From contig BCKC01000008.1 of assembly GCA_001600455.1 (NCBI GenBank), positions 1,895,345-1,959,344 on the forward strand: a stretch of DNA of 64,000 nt. The letters are read 5' to 3'. How positions within the stretch are numbered: the first letter of the stretch is position 1; every line of letters begins with the position of its first letter. Below the pieces are notes generated by a model. The model ran no database searches. It saw only the letters and a list, made by a program, of their open reading frames with translations, and had not been told where the DNA came from. Shown piece by piece: positions 25,035 to 36,774 of the stretch. Source of the stretch: Endocalyx cinctus. Lineage: Eukaryota; Ascomycota; Sordariomycetes; Amphisphaeriales; Apiosporaceae. The translations under genes were made by a program, and so were the position numbers.

Positions 25035-25905
25035 TTCCGATTCACAGAAGATTGTATATTACGGTCTTGAGTTGAAAGTAGTTTTTCATAATAAAATCGA
25101 AAAAATGACGGGTGAGGGTTTTCATGATCAAAGCCTGGGAATGGAATGAGAATGAGATAATGCGCATATATCTACGGACTTGCGATAGATTTCTCCTCGA
25201 CAGGATCGAAAGAAAAAAAAATTAGGTCATTTGTGTTATATACACTTGAGAGGGTTCCGAGCCTCTTTTTTTCCCTTCGTATCTCTTGTACAAAAGAAAA
25301 TCGATACCTGGTAGATCAAGAAATGAAGATTCTTGAAAAGATAGAGAAGAAAAGAAAAACGAGTGGTTGTTTACATACTTCTCTTTATGGAGTTTCAGGT
25401 AAAATGAAATAAAAAAAATGGGCGTTTGATCAATCATATCTTTTCTCTATTCACGTGAACATAATCCGAAGCTGTCTCGAGATATTAATTACAAGAATTA
25501 TACAACTGTCTTTTTAACTATGTAAGTGTTTTAACTTTACAACTGAGACTTTTTTCTTCTCTCGTATAAACCCGAGATGAGATATTATCGCTACATTATG
25601 CTGTATACACTGTAGTATAAACAAGATATACTCTCTAATCCAGACATAACACTTTCCTACGCTTATAAGCCTATTCCTGGCTTGGCTCAATAGTGACTAC
25701 TTATACAAACAAGATGCATCCACTGCCCATTTGTGTTCCATATTTTTAGATATCCCTTATTCCTATTAAACGCTTCGAGGAACAGAAGATATATTTCAAA
25801 AGGGGAGAAAAGGCGCTGCTACCTCAGCCCATTCCCAGAAATAACTTGAGAGGGTAGAGAAGGAGAGGTCGGAGTGTTGATGAAATTCTTCGCTCTCGCT
25901 CTTCC
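25035..25905. other. Convergent intergenic region after wbp1
   Basis: AT-rich, with an AATAAA at about 25091, 57 bases after the wbp1 stop, as a likely polyadenylation region. No gene was recognised. Confidence 0.5.
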
Positions 25906-27270
25906 TCAATTCTGATCTGTATGCAATGCCGTTTCTCCCTCCGGATTCGTTATCGTGATTCCGATCAAACTTCCCGACATCGTGGGAGCATAGTGTTCAT
26001 CCTCCGCCGCCGGCGGTCGAGCACGTCGAGAGGGAGAAGCCGCTCGTCGAGGAGCAGGAGCCCCGTGTCGAGGAACAGGAGCCCCGTGTCGAGAAGCAGG
26101 AGACCCGCGTCGATAAAGAGCCCCTCGTCGAGAAAGAACCGCGCGTCGAGAAGGAGTTGCGTGTTGAGGAGCATCCTCACGTTGAGTAGCAGCCTCAGGT
26201 TGAGTAACAGCCTCGGTTTTAGAAGTTTTTACGAATCGGAAACAACCCGAACGTTGAGTATCGGTAACGAAGTAATCGTCTTCGACGTCCGCGGCGCGGT
26301 TCAATCGCCTCCGAGTCAGCCAATTCCTCACCATCTGCCACGGGTTTAGCGTCTTTTCTTTTTCTTCTCGTACGCGCTGATTCCAGATGACCAGGTATTC
26401 GGCTTCCTTCTTCTCCTTTCTCCGTCTTTTCTGCCTCTTCTTCTCCCTCATCCTATCGATGTGCCGGTCCACCGTCCGATCCAGCTTCCCCGGACGATGA
26501 CGAGGACGGCCGCGACGTTCGAAGCGACCGCGAACTTTTCTCGACCAGCGTCGTACTCGGGGAGTTCGAGACCCCGCCGCGCTTTCCCAGTCGGTATTGG
26601 GCGATCGGACGTCGCTCCGCTCGAGCTCGGATAAGTCCTCCGGTATCACCTCGAGCGCTGACCGCTCGTCGCGGCTCCCTCTGGCGACGGGGGGCGCGCG
26701 CGGACGGGTCCTGGGCGGGGGGTGGGTTACGCGCGGCGAGGCCCGGACGGGCGGCCTTCTCGGAGAGACGAGAATTTGGCGCTCCGGGGGTGCGGACGTC
26801 ACCTGGGCGGGTCTGTTCTGGTTCTGGCCCGCGTCGCTGCTGCTGGTGCCGTACGGGTCGGGATTCCTGTCCGTGGGACCCGGCGTAGCAGGACGAAGAG
26901 GAATGTCTACAACCCACGGCCGTGGTTCCGGGGAAGAGGAAGATGGAGGACCATCGTTATTATTACCATGATGTTGATGATTATGATAATGGTGGTGATT
27001 ATGATGGTGATGATGATAATAGTAATGATGAAAATGTTTTCCTGGTTGTTCTTCCTGTTCTTCCTGCCCTTGACTTAATTGCGGGCCGGGGTCTTCTCTA
27101 TCCGCGGCTCTGCTGCTGCCCGGGACGGCGAGCAGTCCAGGTATATTATTCGGAGGCTGGGGAAGTTCTTGCTCGTCATCAGAGGAGTCCGGAGGAGAAA
27201 CAATGACTATCGGGACCGTCTTGCCGGAAACTCCACTCGTGGGGTCGAAATTAGGATCGGATTCTTCCAT
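25906..27270 (-). CDS. Low-complexity protein with His/Tyr-rich tract and C-terminal repeats, unknown
   Basis: A single frame of 454 aa from ATG 27270. Its order is an acidic start (MEESDPNFDPTSG); a His/Tyr/Asn tract near residues 79-103 (HHYYYHHHHHNHHHY and onwards); a Pro/Arg-rich disordered part; and a strongly basic helix near residues 240-320 (RMREKKRQKRRRKEKKEAEY then VIWNQRVREEKEKTLNPW). A degenerate repeat follows (SRHGAPVPRHGAPAPRR). No known domain. The basic helix followed by LNPWQMVRNWLTRRRLNR is the only part that looks structured. The opposite strand of the repeat region also reads as an ordered repeat (see findings), so the coding strand there is less certain than the length suggests. 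It is probably lineage-specific. An alternative is a shorter gene ending before the repeats. Confidence 0.6.
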   Translation of the reverse strand: MEESDPNFDPTSGVSGKTVPIVIVSPPDSSDDEQELPQPPNNIPGLLAVPGSSRAADREDPGPQLSQGQEEQEEQPGKHFHHYYYHHHHHNHHHYHNHQHHGNNNDGPPSSSSPEPRPWVVDIPLRPATPGPTDRNPDPYGTSSSDAGQNQNRPAQVTSAPPERQILVSPRRPPVRASPRVTHPPPRTRPRAPPVARGSRDERSALEVIPEDLSELERSDVRSPNTDWESAAGSRTPRVRRWSRKVRGRFERRGRPRHRPGKLDRTVDRHIDRMREKKRQKRRRKEKKEAEYLVIWNQRVREEKEKTLNPWQMVRNWLTRRRLNRAADVEDDYFVTDTQRSGCFRFVKTSKTEAVTQPEAATQREDAPQHATPSRRAVLSRRGALYRRGSPASRHGAPVPRHGAPAPRRAASPSRRARPPAAEDEHYAPTMSGSLIGITITNPEGETALHTDQN

Positions 27271-28779
27271 CTTCTTGATTCGTTTCCTTTTCTCCTGAAG
27301 GGCTCGACGCGTACTCTTGTTGGGGGGGGGCAGAGAATTTGTTGCGACACTCGACGTTACCGGGTTATAATTGGGTACAATGTTATTATCTGATAATTAC
27401 AATGAGATAGAGTCAGTGTCTTATTTTGGCCTCAATAAAGTCAATGCGAGTGTGATAAAGGACTTACATTACCGGATTGATGCCACCTCCTGTGTTCCAC
27501 CGTTAAAACATTTGCGACGAGCAGTTTGGTGAATATAGATGACAGGACAGGCTGGGAGAAGATATATTCAACACCCGGTAGGGATTAAGGGATGGTCAAT
27601 TAGGGTATAAGAGAGAGTGTGTGTATGTATACTTGTAGATGTCATCTACAAAAAAACCAAAAGGAGTGATCAGAATAGACTGCGTCCAATATAATTAATT
27701 CATATATGGGGAATGAATAAATGAATTCGACGAGGACTTAGGTTGAGTGTCAAATACTTCTATCCTCTATCTTTTGACGATAAGATATTCATCTGGTCAT
27801 TCACTAGGCAGCCTCGAGGTAAATAAATTTCGTCGTTGCCATTGTAACGACTTTCATACAAAAACCTGCCCAATTAATATCTTGTTCGTAAGAATTAAGA
27901 CGGAAAGAACGATAAGTAAACCCAAAGTTAGATAACGTTACAGGCGGCCTCGACACTTACTACGGAGAGGTCACTTACTATGGAATGTATTTTGATGGCT
28001 TAATGACCCATCATGGACAGTATTGATGATAGAAAGGGTCATGTCCTTAAGAGTTACCTTACCTTTATGACCTTTGTCATTTCTTCTAAGAGCTTGCTCC
28101 TTTTTTCTTCTTCTTTACATCTGCAAATTTTTCAGACGAAGGTTAATACAACGATGCCCAATATTAACTTCACGTTTCTTGCACATATTTATATAAATAG
28201 TTACTCTCCAGCCTCAGGTAGACAATATGTGCATATGTTATGATGGCAAGAGAAAAGGAAGACAAGGCTGCTTTCGTACACCAGAGCAAGGATAGGACTT
28301 TTGCTAACCTGTCGATACTATTCTAATATATAAACATTTACCGTAAAGATAAATAAGAGACAGAACTGTTTGCGAAGAGAGTGACGGATTAGCTGGCGAG
28401 TATATCCTCTTTCCTTCCAGTAAATTGAACTAATTAGCTGCTATATACCAAATCAACCTTAGCATTGCTGCTTCAAATCTACTCGCCCGATGAATTGAGT
28501 ATCACGGTCGCTCTATCTCGGTCAAGGAGAAGTTTTGCCATATATTTGCTGTAAAACCATGTACATAGGTAATAATAGATAGACAATCTCCTAAGATTAG
28601 GATATTACGACATATCATTTTCGAGATGCAAGTTTAGCGCACAATATTTGAATTTTGATACAAATAATAATAACTATAATATTTACAATAATATCATATA
28701 TATGCTGTACTTAGTCTATTCGGAAAAGGTCCTATGTCGTTAACATCACTGATTAAATCTCTCCACCCCCAGTTAGATA
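27271..28779. other. Intergenic region, no gene seen
   Basis: About 1.5 kb of AT-rich sequence between two minus-strand genes. The short open frames (27747-27935, 28013-28243) have no recognisable features. Confidence 0.55.
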
Positions 28780-30240
28780 TCAACCCGTCACATCCCACGG
28801 AATATCCAACCAGCGATCAATGACTTCGTAACAGCTCTGCAGCTCCTCCACCGACCTCACAGTCCTCACCCATCTCTCCATCTGCGCCTCTTCCTCCTTA
28901 TTCTCCGGTCCCTTCGCGCAGCCGGACTCGACGAGGTGACGATAAGACGCGAAAGCTTCTCTCGCGAGCGCGTTCCACACTTCTTCCTTGTCCTCGTACT
29001 TTTCCGACGTATCTTCCTCGTTCCAATTATCCATCATAATTTTCAACACCTTCTTGAAGAATTCACCACCGCCGCCGCCGTCTCCCTTCCCACCTGCACC
29101 TCGATTTTCGTTATGTATTTCCTCGCACTCCCTACGATGAGATTCGAAAGCCACGGCCCACTCATCCCAGATATAAGGCCAATCAAACCCCTCTTCCTTC
29201 TCCTTCTCCTCTTCTTCGTCATCATTCAACACCACCACATCATCAGCAGCGCCCGGAAATCTTTTCGCCGTTATCCGTAGCAATTGCCGTCTCCTATGCC
29301 TATTCACCTCCAGCAGCGCGGCGAAGACCTCGGCCACGACGTCCGGACGACGCAGCAGAAGATGAGGCGGCGCGCACTGCACGGCCGCGACGACGGTCAG
29401 GAGGCCGTGCTCGCCCTCCCTACCGCTCAGGAGGTCGCAGGTCGGACAGGGCCTTTCGTTTTCGAAGGCCGCTAAGTCTTGGACGGAGAAGGAAGAAGAA
29501 GATGACGAAGAATTAGGAGGTGAAGAAGAAAGGTCGGGGTTTTTGAATAGATATACCAGTTTAGGGAGGAGAGGATCGTGGTTATGTCGCTGTTCGTGAT
29601 GATACTGGGAGTATCGATGACGAAGAGGAGGAGACGGCGACGAGGAATTAGACGACGAAGAGGCGGGAGAAGGATAGTAAAACTCGTGCTTGGGAAAACG
29701 TGCTACGGATGCCGGTCTCGGGGTTTCGGGCATATGCGATTGCGACGGGGATTCAGGTGGCGTCATGACGAGAGGATTTTCGCCCGAGTAATAATAGTTA
29801 TTATTATTATGAACAGGTGGATTTTCTAAATGCTGCTGGTATCGTTGTATATTGCTTCTACGAAGACGATGATCGTAAGAACTATAGTTTTCTGCGTTTT
29901 TATTGTATATCCCCTCCGTCTCAAAGTATATCATCGGCCTCCGTCTCCTCCCTGCTTTATAGTCGGGACCTACCATACTAGTAGGTGAATCCTCGGGACC
30001 TGCCATGGCGATTCTTAGGAATGAACAATAGAGGCTTTCCTTTGATGAACGATGTCTCGGGTCTTGTTGTCTTGTCGAAGGACAAAGCCCGCTGAATTCG
30101 TTTGTTGATGTGAAACCGACTCGATCAATGGGCTGTAAAAAATGCGTTTCTTCTCGCTCGACGGATAACGAAAGGAGCGTTCCTAAAAATAGGTGATTGG
30201 GAAAAGATAATGGCTTGTCGTCAAAAGATACAATGAACAT
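28780..30240 (-). CDS. Uncharacterised Ser/Pro-rich protein with structured C-terminal half
   Basis: A continuous frame of 486 codons. The first ATG is at 30240, but the ATG at 30006 (MAGPEDSPTSMVGPDYKAG, residue 79) begins the part that reads like protein, so the shorter 408-aa form is the likelier product. Residues about 120-260 are disordered (Asn, Ser, Pro runs). A segment with a CPTCD pair follows (RPCPTCDLLSG), and then helical sequence (VVAEVFAALLEVNRHRRRQLLRITAKRFP). An acidic linker leads to a C-terminal helical part (WPYIWDEWAVAFESHRRECE; WVRTVRSVEELQSCYEVIDR). I do not recognise the family. The CPTC pair alone is not enough to claim metal binding. The stretch of alternating charged helices near the C-terminus supports a real gene. 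Confidence 0.65.
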   Translation of the reverse strand: MFIVSFDDKPLSFPNHLFLGTLLSLSVEREETHFLQPIDRVGFTSTNEFSGLCPSTRQQDPRHRSSKESLYCSFLRIAMAGPEDSPTSMVGPDYKAGRRRRPMIYFETEGIYNKNAENYSSYDHRLRRSNIQRYQQHLENPPVHNNNNYYYSGENPLVMTPPESPSQSHMPETPRPASVARFPKHEFYYPSPASSSSNSSSPSPPLRHRYSQYHHEQRHNHDPLLPKLVYLFKNPDLSSSPPNSSSSSSSFSVQDLAAFENERPCPTCDLLSGREGEHGLLTVVAAVQCAPPHLLLRRPDVVAEVFAALLEVNRHRRRQLLRITAKRFPGAADDVVVLNDDEEEEKEKEEGFDWPYIWDEWAVAFESHRRECEEIHNENRGAGGKGDGGGGGEFFKKVLKIMMDNWNEEDTSEKYEDKEEVWNALAREAFASYRHLVESGCAKGPENKEEEAQMERWVRTVRSVEELQSCYEVIDRWLDIPWDVTG

Positions 30241-30734
30241 TTTGTTCGCATCCTTTCTCTCTCGGCGGTTTTCTTATCTTCTACCAACACTAACTCTAAG
30301 ACCGACTCGAGTCCGGCCGCCGTGGAGGTCCGCATGTTCATAGTCAGCATCGATGACGCGTAAAAAAGACGTTTTGACCATCATTTTTGGTACTTCTGCG
30401 AATGGGTGCACCTTAATATCCTGTTCGCACGGGCTGGGGGGGAAAAATACCCCGGGTTGAATTGTTAAGATATATGTATTTATCTCGCTGTCCGTAAAGA
30501 TTGAATACAATAGGCCGGAAAAACATGGACCAGGAATTTGCCCCTACATTTGGTTTACACGACCAACCTGAAAGATAATACCAACTAAAACGCCCCAAAT
30601 AATGCTGTTAATCATGTGATAAAATGCCTTCTTTAGACCCGCCACCAAATGCCGTTCCATAACCAAAAGAAAAAAGTTCGAGAACAAAGGTTTTTTTTCT
30701 CTTCTTCTCTGCATTACTACGTCGTTGTTCCTCT
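30241..30734. other. Short intergenic region
   Basis: About 490 bases between two minus-strand genes: the 3' flank of the PQ-loop gene and the promoter of the upstream-numbered neighbour. Nothing else was recognised. Confidence 0.5.
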
Positions 30735-31783
30735 TTAAGCCGATTCATTGGCCGCCTCGCTCGCGCCGTTCATCTTATCGGCACCCCCGCGCTTTGGAGA
30801 ATAAATGCGGAACTGGTAGAATATGACGCCGTCTTCGACCATGGTTCCTAGAGATCCCAGCATCCAAGGAATGGCCTTGATGATGTAATCGCGGTCTTGA
30901 GAGTAAGTAAAGACGCTTAGACCGTACGTCATGTTTCCGGTCAGAGATAGGAGGAAGAATAATAAAGCGAGACCTGATTAGGCAGTCAGTAAAAGAAAAA
31001 AAGGAAAAAAAAAAATAAACTTTGGATGGATTCAGAAATAGGAGATATGGGCCGGGTTTTACGAACCTTCACAGGACTTCTCCCGGTAATTCTTGATGAT
31101 CTGAGGGATCCGTGCGCTGCGTCATTCGTTAGCGTTGCGCTTTCTATCTTTGACTATTATATTCCCTTCTTTTTTTTTTTTTTTTCCCCAGCTCGCCACA
31201 CTACTTACCACAGATAGCAAAGAGCGCTCGCGTAACCCAAGACCATACCGACGATCGCGACGGGCGACTCGGGCGCCGGCTCGACCGCGGTATCGGGCTG
31301 ATCCCAGGCGCCGGCGCGATACGCGACGAACCAGCCCGCGGCGCCGACGACGTAGACGGCGGCGATGCTGACGGAGTTGTGGAGCCAGGGGTTGCCGTCG
31401 GGGGTCTCGTCCTCGCCCGTGACGACGCGCTTGATCGGCTCGAGCGCCGAGTTCTGGCGGTGGACCGAGTGGCGTCGGTGGGAGCCGGGCAGGCCCGAGG
31501 AGGACGTCCGACGCGGTCGCAGCAGCGGCTCGTCCTCGGACGCCTCGGTGCGGGTCGACGGGGTCCGGCGGCGGCGGGCGTTGCGGATGTTGTAGTACAG
31601 GCACTGCCCGATGAGGACGAGGTCCGAGAAGCAGAAGTAGCCGGCGAGCGCGGTCGCCGTCGGTGCGATGCCCGTCGCGAGGGCGCCTGCGTGATAAGAA
31701 AAAAAAGAGTCAGTGCGTCGGTTTGTGGATACTTCTCTCTTCTTGTATCTCGCAGAAGACCGAGAGAGAGAGGGGGGGAGAGA

Positions 31784-31818
<35 letters not shown>

Positions 31819-32036
31819 GGTTCTTCGAACTTACCACCTAGGTTACAGATATCACCGAATAGCCATATGGCCAAGAACCCCATAGACAGGCCCTCCGCAC
31901 TCTTCGCTTTGTAGTTGGTGATGAGCTGAGGTAGCAAGAGACATATCCAAGCCGTTAAGCTGATACTGCCGAAGACACCCGAAAGGGCCTCGTTTACGGT
32001 GACACCGCGCAATAAGGTCGTGTCGATAATCGCCAT
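30735..32036 (-). CDS. PQ-loop vacuolar/lysosomal amino-acid transporter (Ypq1/Rtc2-like)
   Basis: Seven-helix membrane protein of the vacuole that exports basic amino acids or related solutes. Four exons join in frame to 322 aa: 31835-32036, 31209-31686, 31067-31116 (only 50 bases) and 30735-30973. Both diagnostic PQ-loops are present: one in the first exon (WICLLLPQLITNYKAKSAEG) and the second on the tiny third exon (ARIPQIIKNYREKSCEG). Between them lies a long polar loop (about residues 105-190, Arg/Ser-rich, including SSSGLPGSHRRHS), typical of fungal members. Helix-rich ends such as AIWLFGDICNLGG and LALLFFLLSLTGNMTYGL fit the fold. Intron 1 carries a (TG)15 microsatellite. The second exon is far more GC-rich than its introns. 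It is divergent from the S1/P1 nuclease gene. Confidence 0.92.
31785..31814 (+). repeat. (TG)15 dinucleotide microsatellite
   Basis: A perfect TG run inside intron 1 of the PQ-loop gene, where the sense strand reads (CA)n just downstream of the donor. It is preceded by a GA/G-rich patch. Likely length-polymorphic. Confidence 0.95.
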
Positions 32037-33710
32037 ATTTGTCTATCGTTTCTCCAAAAAAGTAAATACGAACGAGCGAACTGGCGAAAAAAATGGAAGA
32101 AGTCTAAATGTCGGAGGAACTTTATGCGATCTATGATATGACTCTATACTTGTATTTGAAATAAGGGAAAAAAAGAGACGAAAGAAAACTGGAAATCTGA
32201 TCTAATGATTTGAGAAAAGAATTTTAAGTAATCATCAACCAGTTAATCACTTTACCGGTTCCCTCATGAGCGTCATATGTTCATCTGTTCATTCGAACAC
32301 GTGAGGATATTTTAGGGAAGCTTTTCCTTTTAGCTGTAGTTTATGAGTTGAAGATTGGATTTAGAGACGACTTGACTGGTCGATTGCTCACTCTCTTTAT
32401 TGTCCTTGTCAATGGTAATCTGTTATCGGTGGGGTTGGTTGAGTTGGGTTATACCTATTCTTATCTCTCTCCCTTGTTCACTTTGAGGGAGTCTCATAAT
32501 AAATTTTAATGGCGGCAAAGAAGCGTAAAAGTGGTTTTATTTTTTTTTTCTTATCTTTTAAGATGGTTCAGCTCGCGTGGTGTAACTAAAGCCACTAAAG
32601 ATAAGAAGATAGCCAGGGGTTATACATATAATATGATAATGCATAATACCCGTGGGCATATGGTTTACTATGGTGGGCTTAGTGACTCTTTCGTAGCTGC
32701 GCCAAGGGTCCATTCCAGGTTATACCCGTATAACAATGTCACATGTCGGAGTATTACAGCAACTCTTGCAATGTAAATAATGCAGTAGTGTGCAGTGACA
32801 GACGCAGAGACGTTGATCGAGATAGACTAATAAAATAGACACGATATATATATATATAAATATACTGGACTTACCAACCAGCCTACCTACTGTATGTATT
32901 GCCTTTAGCTCCCGTTGTTTATCTCTACCGTCACCGACCTTAAACCTGGACTACTCAAGCGGTGAGTCGAATTTTGGTTTACTTTTGAAAGATCAGATGT
33001 TTGACATTTTAACATTAGACGTTAGACTGATCGTTTTGTGAGATTCGATCGAATATTTTAAACATTTTTTCTTATGATCAGGATCAACTAAACCTATGCC
33101 TTGGAATCAAAGAATAAGAAAAGTGACCCGTGACTAACCGACCATCCTACTAAGCTGAGCGTTGAATTAGGGTCCGTTTTTCTTCCCTCTTTTTTTGAGA
33201 GGTTTATGTAATTTCGTCTGTACTGTGTAAGACAATGATGACAAAAGAGTCATCTGTACGGAGTATACATTTGTATATGTATGTATTCTTAGTTATCCTA
33301 GCATCCATATACACGTAAGTAAATCATTCATTGATTTACCGCAGTAAAAAGAAAGTAGAAGGGGGTCAGCTGAGGAGTCACCACACCCAACCCTTTAGAG
33401 CGAACCAGCCTAACATCATACGTCACGTTCCCTTGCCAACCGGTCTTTAAACGCCAACCACCTACGCTGCATACTAAACGGTACTCAATTCATGCAAGAG
33501 AAGCGCGCGCAACGGGAACGCGCCAGTTACTGAGTTGGCAAGAATTGTTTATGCTTTGAATGGAATTTTGAATCTTTAGCTGTTTTTTTTTTTTTTTTTG
33601 GTGAAATTAACTATTTTCTTTAAATGATATAGCCTGAAATTAAAACTATACAAACTTTCATCTCTCTCTTTAGTTCAAGTATTAGCGGTGAAGGGCGATA
33701 TTTAGACATC
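32037..33710. other. Divergent intergenic region, PQ-loop / S1 nuclease
   Basis: About 1.7 kb with no recognisable gene. It contains one copy of the 9-mer TACGGAGTA at 33257 and an alternating TA patch near 32846. The sequence just before the nuclease gene has a T17-18 run near 33583-33600. Confidence 0.55.
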
Positions 33711-34885
33711 ATGAGATTTCACCACACAGCTTGTGGTGCCGTTTTAGGAGCGGCTTTATTGCCATGCGCCGCGGCGTGGGGAAGTGAGTATTATCAGAAT
33801 CGTCCCATCTTTGGCTCATTATCCCGTATAGTGTGACCAAAAAAAAAAAAAAAAAAAACTTGGGGCCATATCACCTTATTTAGAATAATATTTCCCGATA
33901 CTTACACATCGTAATAATAGGCTTGGGTCACATCACGGTAGCATACATCGCCAGTAACTTCGTCAAGGAGAGCACGACGACGTACTTCCAGGAGCTCCTG
34001 CGGAACGACACGGAGCACTACCTAGCCGGCGTCGCCACCTGGGCCGACAGCATCCGGTACACGAAGTGGGGGCGGTTCACGGCGAACTTCCACTTCATCG
34101 ACGCCAAGGACTCGCCGCCGTCGAGCTGCGGCGTCGACTTCGACCGGGACTGCAAGGCCGACGGGTGCGTCGTCAGCTCCCTGCAGAACTACACCTCCCA
34201 GCTCCTCGACCCGGCCCTCTGGCCCTGGCGCCGGAACCAGGCCGCCAAGTTCGTCGTCCATTTCGTCGGCGACGTCCACCAACCTCTGCACGCCGAGAAC
34301 GTCGCCCGCGGCGGGAACGGCATCCACGTCCGCTGGGGCTCGGCCGACCTCAACCTCCACCACGTCTGGGACTCGAGCATCGCCGAGAAGATGCTCGGCG
34401 GCATCCACCGCAAGCCGTACGACGCCGCCTTCAAGTGGGCCGCTAACCTCACCGAGGAGATCAGGTCCGGCAAGTACGCCGCCGGCAGCAAGACTTGGAC
34501 CGAGGGTATGATTCTCGATAACGCGATCGCGACGTCGATGGTCTGGGCGAATGAGTCGAACGCATACGTCTGCTCTCATGGTACGTAATATTTCGTTTGC
34601 TTTTCACGAAGAACGATAGGGAGAAAAAGAAAAAACACAAGTCAACCAAAATGGGTCATATGAAGCACGGCAGCTAACATCCCGCCTCGTCTAGTTCTCC
34701 CAGAAGGTCCTGCTGCCATTGTCGGCCAGGAGCTTAGTGGTGATTACTACGAGAAAGCGGCCCCCGTGATCGAGTCGCAGGTCGCTAAAGCTGGTTTCCG
34801 ACTCGCGGCGTGGCTTGACCTCATCGCTGACCGGATCGCGGAGACGACTGTGACGGCACCTCTGGAGCCCGTTGGGGAACTTTAG
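33711..34885 (+). CDS. Secreted S1/P1-type zinc nuclease
   Basis: Extracellular single-strand-specific nuclease/3'-nucleotidase that uses three zinc ions to scavenge nucleic acids. Exons 33711-33783, 33921-34580 and 34695-34885 give 307 aa. Signal peptide MRFHHTACGAVLGAALLPCAAA is followed directly by the mature Trp23. All nine zinc ligands are present at a constant +22 offset from P1 nuclease numbering as I know it: Trp23, His28, Asp67, His82, His138, Asp142, His148, His171 and Asp175. They sit in motifs such as WGSLGH, ATWADSIRY, FHFIDA, VVHFVGDVHQPLH and LHHVWD. N-glycosylation sites (NYT, NLT, NES) fit secretion. Intron 1 contains an A19-20 run. The second exon is very GC-rich. A complete catalytic set makes an active enzyme likely. 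Confidence 0.95.
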
Positions 34886-36725
34886 AATAGCATGCTCGGT
34901 CGATTTCGTCGTGGAATCTTTCTAGACCTGTTCCTCAACCCCTCTGGTGACTAGATCGGTAGGAAGGTGGAATTTCTCTCCTTCTTTTTTGGATTTGGAC
35001 CTGGATCTGGAGCTTTGGATTAGCATGATTTGAAGGATCACGATTGGGGTTGACTCTTTGGTCCCTTCGAGAATCTCATGAGTTTGGTTAGGTTAATGAT
35101 TAGCAGCGATGTAACGAGAAGGATTTCGATGTTCATGCGTCGTCGAAATATGACCAGCACGCGAATATGTGCCATTTGAACGACGTGAGTGATTGTATGT
35201 GCATCGGCTAGTGCGGTATGGCACAGCCATGGATGCGGTGGTCGTCTAGTATGGAGTAATGTGCTTGTGAGTGAGATATCCGGGTACAATTATGAAGGAA
35301 GGAACCATAGCAGGTGAATCCCGGGGAAAGAGATGCATGAAGCACATTAGTTCCAGTCATGTCTAGCCGAACTTATTTACTGTTCGTGACTTAATAGCAG
35401 CAGAAACATCGGATGCTGCCTCACATAATCAAAAGGGACCTTAAGAGATCGATATGCGGATTGACGTCCCGCACCTTCCTTAGGAAGTGAGACTTTTAAG
35501 AGAACACGAGATCGACCCCAAAGAAATGGACGGAGGCTTAGGGCTTGGGTGAAACTCGTCTTGGCACAGATCGCTGCTAGGGGTGAGGCGAAGGGACTTA
35601 AAGCCAAGATGGGCAAAAACAAATACTACGCTACTCCGTATGTACGAGAGAAATACCGCTAAAGGACAAGCTTTTCCTGTATACTAGTGTGACTACTTTT
35701 ATGAATCAAGCTTTCCTATTTAAGAAAGCAGTACACTAGTCGACGGTGAAGTTTCTAGGGGAAGAGTATCATCAAGGGTGGTCACGTGAAAATACTCCTT
35801 AGGTTCCAATGGATTAAAGTACCGTCGTGTAGCAGCCGTAGCAGCCGTGGTAGCCGTATATGTACATAAATATAAGGTAAGGATGTGTGTACCTGCATTT
35901 GGGACTGCAGTCGGTTGGTCAGCAACTGAACAAGGGGTGCCAGAGCGAGTTTCAGCATGGTATGGAACATGCTTCAGGACTACCCGTTGCACCAGCGCTA
36001 AATGATGTCTTTTATTCTCCCCTATCACATATTCTACATAGTAAAGAAGAAAGAAAAGGTCAAAAGATTTTTTTTTTTTTTTTTGGCGTTTGAGCTGAAA
36101 AGCGCGCAACTCTAAAACTCGCGAGTAATTTAACACTAATCATCTTGAGATAAGCGCGGGGTTTGGGGAAGTGGTAAAAGTTGGTTTGGAATCACCACTT
36201 GAACCGCATATGCATTTCCTTCGTATGGCGATAATTGCCGACATGTTACTGGTTCATCCATTCTGTTTTTGACGAGTGAATTATGCGCACAATCGCCTGA
36301 TATTAAAGAGAAGCGGTAAGCAATCTGATAATTACTTTTTTTTCGGACTTTATCATTCATGCATTCATCCGAATGTTGTACAACAGCGATTTGGTCATAG
36401 TTATAGGCCAATTGCTAGCACCAACTGTATTATCGTGAAATATCGACTTACTTGGCTTATGATATTATACGTGTGTACACAGTAGATACTCCTCCGTATT
36501 GGTATCGGTAATATGATCTACACTAACAAGGTACGCTATTTTGTCTGTGGAGATTTGGGGAGGCGAGGAGGCATACGGAGCTCGGAACAAGAGATGCCTA
36601 AGCACTCCTTATATTCCTTCTATAATGATTCCAAACCTGAGAGTTCTAGGATCTAAAATTGTTTCTAGAGGTCTCGTTTCGTCCCAACTATGTATATAAA
36701 CCGAAAAAAGGCCGGACTGGCAGCC

Positions 36726-36774
36726 TAGCACAGGAGGCGAGGGAGTTGGTGTGGACTCCTTAACCACCGTGCTA
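36726..36774 (-). other. Imperfect inverted repeat resembling a Pol III / tRNA-derived element
   Basis: TAGCAC (36726-36731) pairs with GTGCTA (36769-36774), and GGAGT (36742-36746) with ACTCC (36755-36759). Between these stems, GGAGG faces CCACC imperfectly. Read on the minus strand, TAGCACGGTGGTTAAGG differs by one base from a tRNA A-box. An anticodon-like GGAGT/ACTCC arm follows, and a T6 run lies about 60 bases further on (plus-strand A6 at about 36704-36709). No convincing B-box or acceptor stem is seen, so this is not called a tRNA. Confidence 0.3.

Noticed and set aside
34022..34579. Long antisense frames across the S1/P1 nuclease exon
   Set aside because: A GC-rich shadow. The sense frame has every zinc ligand.
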